NCBI GenBank assembly: GCA_052389895.1
Contig: JBQTHM010000043.1
Span: 1-40,329, forward strand
Source of the DNA: CAVVXX01 sp052389895
Lineage (GTDB): Bacteria > Pseudomonadota > Alphaproteobacteria > Micropepsales > Micropepsaceae
Direction: 5' to 3'
DNA: 40,329 bases
The notes beneath the pieces were generated by a model, which had not been told where the DNA came from, searched no databases, and was given only the letters and a program-made list of their open reading frames with translations. This document shows positions 31,264-37,339 of this stretch, in pieces. Every line of letters starts with the position of its first letter. The stretch's first letter is position 1. A program made the translations under genes and the position numbers.

Positions 31264-32889
31264 ATGCGTTTCCTCGCTTTGGCGGCCGTTTTCGCGGTTT
31301 TGGCCGCACAGGCCCATGCCGGCACCACTTGGCGCATAACCAAGGACCACTGGAGCGAAGCGGACGAGAAGGGCTTTTCCGAGTTCGTCCGCGCTATAGG
31401 CGAATCCGACTGCAACACGACGCAAAGTTGTGTGCGCGGGAAATCCAATCCCTATCACGGCACGGACCCGCGCGGCTTCGACATCGACGCCGACTGTGCC
31501 AAGTGGCCCTACTTTCTGCGCGCCTACTATGCGTGGAAGAACCAGCTGCCTTTCACCTTCGTAAACGGCATCAGCGGGCAGGGCGATCAGCGCTTCGGCG
31601 GCAAGAACCGCGCCACCTCGCGCCACGACATTATCGACCGCGGGGGCGGCATCAATGGACCATCTACCGTCAAGCAGGTGATGGCCACTGTCTTTTCGGG
31701 CACCTTCCGCACGGACGCCACCCAAAAAGAGGGCGTCCATTCGGATTTCTATTCGCCCAGGCTGCAGCCGGGCACGATCCGCGCCGGCACCGTAATCTAT
31801 GACGTCAACGGGCACGTCGCGATCGTCTACAAGGTGGATGAGGACGGGCGCATCTACTACATGGATGCGCATCCCGATTTTTCCATTACGCGCAGCGTCT
31901 ATGGCGCGCAGTTCGGCAAGCCGCCCGCGCGCCTTGGCGGTGGTTTCAAGAACTGGCGGCCATTCAAACTGGCAGGCGCGCGGCGCGGCCCCGGCGGGGC
32001 GCTTATCGGCGGGCGCACCGTGCACGCCAATAACGATCAGATCGCGGATTATTCGCTCGAGCAGTATTTCGGTACCGAGCCCAATCCGAAGAACGACGAG
32101 AAGAAAGCGCGCTATGCGTACGAGGGCGTCCAGCTGGGGCCGTTCGAATATGTCCGAGTGGCGGTTTCCGGAGGCAAGGCCACCTATAACCCCGTTTACG
32201 AACTCAAGGCCACGCTGCGCACGCTCTGCAACGATCTGAACGACCGCGCTCTCTATGTAACCCAAGCCATCGTGGAGAACATCCACAAGAAGCCGCATCC
32301 CTCTCGCCTGCCCGATAACATCTACGAAACCGGGAACGTGGAGTGGGAAATCTATTCTACGCCTTCACGCGACGCGCGCATCAAGTCCGCGTCTGCGCAT
32401 TTTTACAAAGACCTAAAGCAGATGATCGAGCTTTGGATCGCGCGCGATCCACGGATCGTCTATGACGGAATGGATCTGAAGAAGGACCTCGAGCAGGCCT
32501 ACACGGAATTCGCGCCCACTTGCACCGTGACCTACGTCAATACACAGCAACGGACAGTGACGCTGAATTTTGAAGACATGATGAGTCGGCTGTTCGCCAT
32601 GTCGTTCGATCCCTACCATTGTATCGAACTACGCTGGGGAGCGACGGGAGACGAACTGCGCACCTGCGCCGACAGTGCATCCAAGCGCCGCTGGTATGAA
32701 GCCGAACAGCGCCTGCGCAATCAAATCGAGCGGACCTATGGCGTCCAAATGGGATTCGATGTTGCCGCGCTCGAGCGCGCCGCGCCCCGTAGTGGCGTGG
32801 ATACGGCTCCGCCCGTGAACATCAAGGAACTGATCAATTCCGTAGGCGATCGCGTGGCGTTCCAGCCCATGGCGCCGCTTGGCCGCTAG
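31264..32889 (+). CDS. Secreted protein of unknown function with a possible papain/NlpC-like Cys-His domain
   Basis: I do not recognise this 541-residue protein. It starts with a signal peptide (MRFLALAAVFAVLAAQAHA, predicted cut after Ala19). In the first 210 residues Cys78 opens a helix (DADCAKWPYFLRAYYAWKN), and His184 (DVNGHVAIVYKV) and Asp201/His203 (YMDAHPDF) follow on strands. This order and local pattern fit a papain-like or NlpC/P60/CHAP fold, so a periplasmic cysteine hydrolase is possible. The remaining 330 residues are charged, carry several cysteines and resemble nothing I know. ATG 31264 has GGAGGG seven bases upstream. It interrupts the usual DUF1467-proS junction. Confidence 0.8.
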   Translation: MRFLALAAVFAVLAAQAHAGTTWRITKDHWSEADEKGFSEFVRAIGESDCNTTQSCVRGKSNPYHGTDPRGFDIDADCAKWPYFLRAYYAWKNQLPFTFVNGISGQGDQRFGGKNRATSRHDIIDRGGGINGPSTVKQVMATVFSGTFRTDATQKEGVHSDFYSPRLQPGTIRAGTVIYDVNGHVAIVYKVDEDGRIYYMDAHPDFSITRSVYGAQFGKPPARLGGGFKNWRPFKLAGARRGPGGALIGGRTVHANNDQIADYSLEQYFGTEPNPKNDEKKARYAYEGVQLGPFEYVRVAVSGGKATYNPVYELKATLRTLCNDLNDRALYVTQAIVENIHKKPHPSRLPDNIYETGNVEWEIYSTPSRDARIKSASAHFYKDLKQMIELWIARDPRIVYDGMDLKKDLEQAYTEFAPTCTVTYVNTQQRTVTLNFEDMMSRLFAMSFDPYHCIELRWGATGDELRTCADSASKRRWYEAEQRLRNQIERTYGVQMGFDVAALERAAPRSGVDTAPPVNIKELINSVGDRVAFQPMAPLGR

Positions 32890-32953
32890 CCGCAACCCTT
32901 TTGCTTTCGGGCTTGGCCTTCCGTAAGAAGGGCCGCTGCGAGCCCGAGAATCA

Positions 32954-34276
32954 ATGCGACTTTCCAGGTACTTCCTGCCGCTCCTTAAGGAGACGCCGTC
33001 CGAGGCGCAGATTGTTTCGCACCGCCTGATGTTGCGTGCGGGCCTCATTCGCCAGGAGGCCGCGGGAATCTACGCCTGGTTGCCGCTGGGCTTCCGCGTA
33101 CTGAAGAAAATCGAGCAGATCGTGCGCGAGGAAATGAACCGCGCCGGCGCCATCGAAATCCTCATGCCCACGCTGCAGCCTGCGGACTTATGGCGGGAAA
33201 CCGGCCGCTACGACGCCTATGGGCCGGAAATGTTGCGCGTCAAGGACCGTCACGAGCGCGAGCTGGTATACGGTCCCACCAACGAGGACATGGTGACGGA
33301 AATCTTCCGGGCGTATGTGCGTTCGTATAAGGCGCTGCCGCTTAATTTATATCACATTCAATGGAAGTTCCGCGATGAGGTGCGCCCGCGTTTCGGCGTC
33401 ATGCGCGGACGTGAGTTTCTGATGAAGGACGCGTATTCCTTCGATCTCAATTTCGAGGCAGGCAAGAAATCGTACAACAAGATGTATGTAGCGTACTTGC
33501 GCACGTTTTCACGCATGGGGCTGAAAACCATCCCGGTGCGCGCGGAAACGGGACCAATAGGCGGCGAGCTCAGCCACGAATTCATCGTGCTGGCGGAAAC
33601 GGGCGAGTCCGAAGTGTTCTGCCACAAGGATCTGACGGATATCCCCGTGCCCGGCGAAAATGTCGATTTTGACGGCGATCTGTCGCCCATCGTGCGCGAA
33701 CGGAGCGCGTTTTACGCGGCGACGTCCGACGTGCACGAGCAAGCGCGGTTCGAGAAGGAAGTGCCGCCGGACAAGCGCGTGAGCGCGCGCGGCATCGAGG
33801 TCGGGCAGATATTTTACTTTGGCAGCAAATACTCGCTGCCGATGAAGGCCGTTGTGACCGGACCAGACGGCAAGGACGTGGCAGTGGAGGGCGGCTCCTA
33901 CGGCATCGGCGTGTCGCGGCTGGCAGGGGCGATCATCGAGGCTAGCCACGACGGGGCCGGCATCATCTGGCCCGAGCCCGTGGCGCCGTTCGGCGTTTCG
34001 CTGATCAATCTCAAAACGGGCGATGCGAAGACCGAGTCCGTCTGTGGCGACTTGTACGCGAAACTAACAAGGTCCGGCGCAGAGGTTCTTTACGACGATA
34101 CGGACGAACGGCCAGGCGCGAAGTTCGCCTGCCACGATCTCATTGGTATCCCCTACCAGATTGTCGTTGGCCCGCGCAGGCTCGAGAAGGGAATGGTTGA
34201 AGTCAAAACGCGCGCGAGCGGCGCACGCGAGGAGATGAGCACTGGGGCGGTCCTCGGGCGCTTTGCAAAGACATGA
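32954..34276 (+). CDS. proS: Proline--tRNA ligase (short alphaproteobacterial type)
   Basis: Class II aminoacyl-tRNA synthetase. The 440-residue product has motif 2 KFRDEVRPRFGVMRGREFLM, motif 3 GGSYGIGVSRL and the C-terminal anticodon-binding domain (from about residue 340). The roughly 180-residue editing insertion of the E. coli type is absent, as is standard for alphaproteobacteria. The start MRLSRYFLPLLKETPSEAQI fits the family. A weak TTGCTT-N17-TAAGAA (32901-32929) might be its promoter. It overlaps lolC by four bases (ATGA). Confidence 0.96.
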   Translation: MRLSRYFLPLLKETPSEAQIVSHRLMLRAGLIRQEAAGIYAWLPLGFRVLKKIEQIVREEMNRAGAIEILMPTLQPADLWRETGRYDAYGPEMLRVKDRHERELVYGPTNEDMVTEIFRAYVRSYKALPLNLYHIQWKFRDEVRPRFGVMRGREFLMKDAYSFDLNFEAGKKSYNKMYVAYLRTFSRMGLKTIPVRAETGPIGGELSHEFIVLAETGESEVFCHKDLTDIPVPGENVDFDGDLSPIVRERSAFYAATSDVHEQARFEKEVPPDKRVSARGIEVGQIFYFGSKYSLPMKAVVTGPDGKDVAVEGGSYGIGVSRLAGAIIEASHDGAGIIWPEPVAPFGVSLINLKTGDAKTESVCGDLYAKLTRSGAEVLYDDTDERPGAKFACHDLIGIPYQIVVGPRRLEKGMVEVKTRASGAREEMSTGAVLGRFAKT

Positions 34277-35535
34277 GTGCCGCGACGCGCCCCTTCGCGC
34301 CGTTCGAATGGAAAGTCGCGCTGCGTTATCTGCGCGCACGCAGGCACGAAAGCTTCATCGCGGTCATTTCGACCTTTTCGCTGATCGGCATCGCGCTTGG
34401 CGTCGCTACGCTCATCATCGTGATGTCGGTGATGAACGGGTTCCGCAACGAACTGCTGGGCCGTATTCTGGGTCTAAACGGCCATATGGTCGTGCAGAGT
34501 ACGACTGGCGGCATGCCAAACTTCGACGAAACCGCCGCGCGCATTCGCGCCGTCCCGGGCGTCGTCAGCGCTACGCCCATTATCGAAGGTCAGGTGATGG
34601 TCTCGGCCAGCCAGGCGGCCTTCGGCGCGCTTGTGCGGGGACTGCGTCCCGCCGATTTGCAGAACCTGACCGCAGTTTCTTCCACACTATCGTCCGGTGC
34701 AATGCAGGTATTCCGCGCCGAGCCGTCGGTCATTCTGGGTGGGCGCCTTGCCGACAAGCTGGGCGTGAGTCCGGGCCAGAGCGTCACGCTGATCGCCCCG
34801 CGCGGGGACTTCACGCCATTCGGAACGACGCCGCGGCTTAAAAGCTATCTGGTAGCGGGAACATTCCGCATTGGCATGAGTGAGTACGACCAAACTTTCA
34901 TCTTCCTGCCGTTCGCCGAAGCGCAGCTTTTCTTCAACATGGGCGAAACCGCAGGCGGAATCGAGGTGATGGTCGCCAATGCCGACGCCGTGCAGCAATG
35001 GCGCGGGCCTGTGCAGCGGGCAGCCGGCGACTTTGCACGCGTCATCGACTGGCAGCAGATGAATTCCAGCCTGTTCGGCGCGCTTCAGGTGGAACGCAAC
35101 GTCATGTTCCTTATCCTGATGCTGATCATTCTGGTGGCCGCGCTCAACATCATTTCCGGTTTGATCATGCTAGTGAAGGACAAGAACCACGACATAGCCA
35201 TCTTGCGGACAATGGGCGCTACGCCCGGCGCGGTCATGCGGGTATTTTTCATCGCAGGCGCCAGCATCGGGCTGTTCGGCACGCTGGCCGGGCTCTTCAT
35301 CGGCGTCGTCTTCTGCGAGAACATCGAGGCGATCCGCCAGGGCCTCTCCGCGCTGACAGGCACGGAATTGTTCAGCCCGGAAATCTATTTCCTTTCCAAG
35401 ATGCCGGCCGAAATCGAAACGGGCGAGGTGATCGCGGTCGTGCTGATGTCGCTCGCGCTTTCCTTCCTGGCGACGCTTTATCCCTCCTGGCGCGCGGCGC
35501 GGCTCGATCCCGTTGAGGCGCTCCGCTATGAGTGA
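34273..35535 (+). CDS. lolC: Lipoprotein-releasing system transmembrane protein LolC/LolE
   Basis: Inner-membrane subunit of the Lol ABC transporter that extracts outer-membrane lipoproteins. The 420-residue product has the MacB/FtsX architecture: one transmembrane helix (about 35-58), a periplasmic domain of about 210 residues, then three helices near the C-terminus. Diagnostic segments are FEWKVALRYLRARRHESFIA, NGFRNELLGRILGLNGHMVV, LMLIILVAALNIISGLIMLV and LATLYPSWRAARLDPVEALR. As in many alphaproteobacteria there is one LolC/E-type subunit here, probably acting as a homodimer. It overlaps lolD by eight bases. Confidence 0.95.
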   Translation: MSAATRPFAPFEWKVALRYLRARRHESFIAVISTFSLIGIALGVATLIIVMSVMNGFRNELLGRILGLNGHMVVQSTTGGMPNFDETAARIRAVPGVVSATPIIEGQVMVSASQAAFGALVRGLRPADLQNLTAVSSTLSSGAMQVFRAEPSVILGGRLADKLGVSPGQSVTLIAPRGDFTPFGTTPRLKSYLVAGTFRIGMSEYDQTFIFLPFAEAQLFFNMGETAGGIEVMVANADAVQQWRGPVQRAAGDFARVIDWQQMNSSLFGALQVERNVMFLILMLIILVAALNIISGLIMLVKDKNHDIAILRTMGATPGAVMRVFFIAGASIGLFGTLAGLFIGVVFCENIEAIRQGLSALTGTELFSPEIYFLSKMPAEIETGEVIAVVLMSLALSFLATLYPSWRAARLDPVEALRYE

Positions 35536-36271
35536 GGCCTTTCCCCAGGCCACGCATCCGGCCATGGCGCCACAGGAAGCCATCCTGCGGCTCCAGAGCG
35601 TCACGCGCGTCTACAGGCAGGGCACCAACGATCTTCTCGTATTCCGGGATGTCTCTCTTGCCGTACGGCCGGGTGAGATCGTCGCGCTTGTCGGCCCCTC
35701 CGGCGCGGGCAAATCTTCGCTGCTGCACATTGCGGGTCTGCTGGAGGCGCCCTCAGCGGGAGAGGTTTACATCGCGGGCGTCGCCGCCACCCGGTTACGC
35801 GAGAAAGATCGCACGCGCCTGCGGCGCGACACATTAGGCTTCGTCTATCAGTTCCATCATCTGCTGCCCGAATTCACCGCGCTGGAGAACGTGGCGCTGC
35901 CGCAGATGATCGCGGGCCGCTCCTGGCACGACGCCGCCAAGGAGGCGGAACGCCTGCTGTCGATGGTGGGCCTGGCGCAGCGTCTGGAGCACCGGCCGTC
36001 GAAACTTTCCGGCGGCGAGCAGCAGCGCGTGGCCATTGCGCGCGCGCTGGCCAATCACCCGCGCGTGGTGCTGGCGGACGAGCCCACCGGCAATCTCGAC
36101 CCCAAGACGGCAGGGCAGGTGTTCCAGGTGCTGCTCGACATGGCGCGCGCGGCCAATCTTTCCGCGCTCGTGGCGACCCACAACATCGAGCTCGCCACCA
36201 AGCTCGACCGCACGTTGCTGCTCCACGATGGCCGCCTCATCGACGGCGGGCGAATCCAGAGGCAGGCCTAA
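35528..36271 (+). CDS. lolD: Lipoprotein-releasing system ATP-binding protein LolD
   Basis: ATPase of the Lol transporter. The 247-residue product has Walker A GPSGAGKSSL, Q-loop YQFHHLLPEF, the LolD-typical region after it, the ABC signature LSGGEQQRVAIARAL, Walker B VLADEPTGNLD and the switch His in VATHN. ATG 35528 is chosen; the frame is open 15 bases further but within lolC. Its end lies six bases from the convergent AHSA1 gene, so the usual lolD-dnaE junction is interrupted. Confidence 0.95.
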   Translation: MSEAFPQATHPAMAPQEAILRLQSVTRVYRQGTNDLLVFRDVSLAVRPGEIVALVGPSGAGKSSLLHIAGLLEAPSAGEVYIAGVAATRLREKDRTRLRRDTLGFVYQFHHLLPEFTALENVALPQMIAGRSWHDAAKEAERLLSMVGLAQRLEHRPSKLSGGEQQRVAIARALANHPRVVLADEPTGNLDPKTAGQVFQVLLDMARAANLSALVATHNIELATKLDRTLLLHDGRLIDGGRIQRQA

Positions 36272-36277
36272 TCCGCG

Positions 36278-36703
36278 TCAGGCGGCAAGACGCAGCGCCA
36301 GTTTGTCGAGCGTCCCGGTCCAGCCGTGCCTGTGGCTGTCGCGGCGTTCGGCGTTGGCGAACCCGTCGTGGCGCAGCGTGAGCTCTGTGCCTTTGCCCGC
36401 AGCCCGGAAAGTCAAAGTAACCAACGTATCCTGCTCTTCGTGTTCCCATTTCCACGTCATGACGAGTCGTCGCGGACGATCAATTTCGCGGAAAACACCG
36501 CCCACCGTGGGGTTCTTGCCGTCCGGCGTGTGCATGACGATGCGATAGCGCCCGCCCACGCGGGGCTCGATCAGCGTCAACTCGCCATGCACGCCGGGCG
36601 GTCCGACAAACTCGCCCCATGACTTACCGAGCCATGCGTCGAACACGCGCTCAGGTGCGGCATCGTAGGTGCGCGATAGTTCGAGCGAGATTGTTTCGGT
36701 CAT
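36278..36703 (-). CDS. AHSA1/SRPBCC domain protein
   Basis: A 141-residue START-fold (SRPBCC/AHSA1) protein of the kind often paired with ArsR regulators; it probably binds a small hydrophobic ligand. Recognisable parts are ISLELSRTYDAAPERVFDAW, GGRYRIVMHTPDG, VGGVFREIDRPRRLVMTW and the C-terminal GWTGTLDKLALRL. The start ATG (36703-36701) overlaps the ArsR stop by four bases, and GGAGA lies about ten bases upstream. The longer open frame is not used, since it runs back into arsR. The ligand is unknown. Confidence 0.88.
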   Translation of the reverse strand: MTETISLELSRTYDAAPERVFDAWLGKSWGEFVGPPGVHGELTLIEPRVGGRYRIVMHTPDGKNPTVGGVFREIDRPRRLVMTWKWEHEEQDTLVTLTFRAAGKGTELTLRHDGFANAERRDSHRHGWTGTLDKLALRLAA

Positions 36704-37014
36704 GCGGGGTCTCCTTTCAGGTGCGTGTCGAGCTTTTCCAGCGTTCCGGCCCAGAAGTGGCGGTAGAATTCGAGCCATTCGGCCGCGGATTTGAGCGCTT
36801 GGGGGTGCAACCGGCAGCGGCGATGCTTGCCTGCACGCTCGCGAGTGACAAGCTTGGCGGTTTCGAGCACACGCAGGTGGCGTGAGATTGCAGGCGCCGA
36901 AATCCGGAAGGGCCGCGACAGCTCTCCGACAGTGGTCTCTCCCTCTGCCAGGCGCATCAGGATTGCGCGCCGTGTCGGATTGGCGAGAGCGGCAAATGTG
37001 CGGTCGAGCTGCAT
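36700..37014 (-). CDS. ArsR family transcriptional regulator
   Basis: A 104-residue winged helix-turn-helix repressor. MQLDRTFAALANPTRRAILM starts the family domain, with recognition helix region ISAPAISRHLRVLETAKLVT and wing RERAGKHRRCRLHP. It has no metal-binding cysteines, so it is not an arsenic or cadmium sensor. It belongs to the group coupled to AHSA1 proteins, whose gene overlaps its stop. It probably represses its own operon through the AT-rich site just upstream. The pair lies between lolD and dnaE and opposes them in direction, suggesting later insertion. Confidence 0.92.
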   Translation of the reverse strand: MQLDRTFAALANPTRRAILMRLAEGETTVGELSRPFRISAPAISRHLRVLETAKLVTRERAGKHRRCRLHPQALKSAAEWLEFYRHFWAGTLEKLDTHLKGDPA

Positions 37015-37034
37015 GAATTTATATATTTGTTAAT

Positions 37035-37055
37035 TAACTGGTCGATTAAGTCAAG
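37035..37055 (-). promoter_or_regulatory. Operator-like site and promoter region of the ArsR-AHSA1 pair
   Basis: On the minus strand a TTGACT (37055-37050) is followed by the imperfect inverted repeat TTAATCGA/CCAGTTAA (37050-37035, five of eight bases symmetric) and then an AT-rich run (AATTAACAAATATATAAATT) up to the arsR ATG. The -35-like box touches the palindrome, as expected for an autorepressed promoter. The -10 box is unclear. Confidence 0.45.
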
Positions 37056-37130
37056 GGCGATACCCAGAGCAGTTGAACTCGTTTTGTTCTGAGCCTAGTC
37101 TTTTAGAACGAAAACGGAACGGACACAGAA

Positions 37131-37232
37131 ATGGGCTGGATTTTGGAGGAAACGCTGGCAGCGGCCGGCCTCTTGGCATTTTTGGGGTCCATGGTCGTTT
37201 TAAGCGCGTTCGGGGCGCTCCTGCTGTCCTGA
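37131..37232 (+). CDS. Possible 33-residue single-span membrane peptide
   Basis: Reads MGWILEETLAAAGLLAFLG, then SMVVLSAFGALLLS, TGA. After a short polar start the peptide is a continuous hydrophobic segment of about 24 residues, long enough to cross the membrane once. GGAACGGAC upstream is a weak purine tract. I do not recognise a family. The hydrophobic bias over 100 bases may be chance, so this is tentative. Confidence 0.35.
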   Translation: MGWILEETLAAAGLLAFLGSMVVLSAFGALLLS

Positions 37233-37339
37233 AAGGTATTGCCCGCCGCCTGTGGAACGCCTCGCTCGCCGCGTGCGGTGGGGCTTTACAGGCCGGATAC
37301 TGGCGCGGGAATCGAATTAGGCTTCCTTGGATTGGTCGA

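Larger units (their letters stand above)
37015..37339. other. Intergenic region between arsR and dnaE
   Basis: 325 bases. It holds the arsR operator region, a weak TTGAAC (37074-37079) facing dnaE, the possible 33-codon membrane peptide at 37131-37232, and about 107 bases before dnaE without a recognised site. Confidence 0.5.

Noticed and set aside
32954..34276. ProS truncated by loss of the editing domain
   Set aside because: The short form is the normal alphaproteobacterial type and all catalytic motifs are intact.
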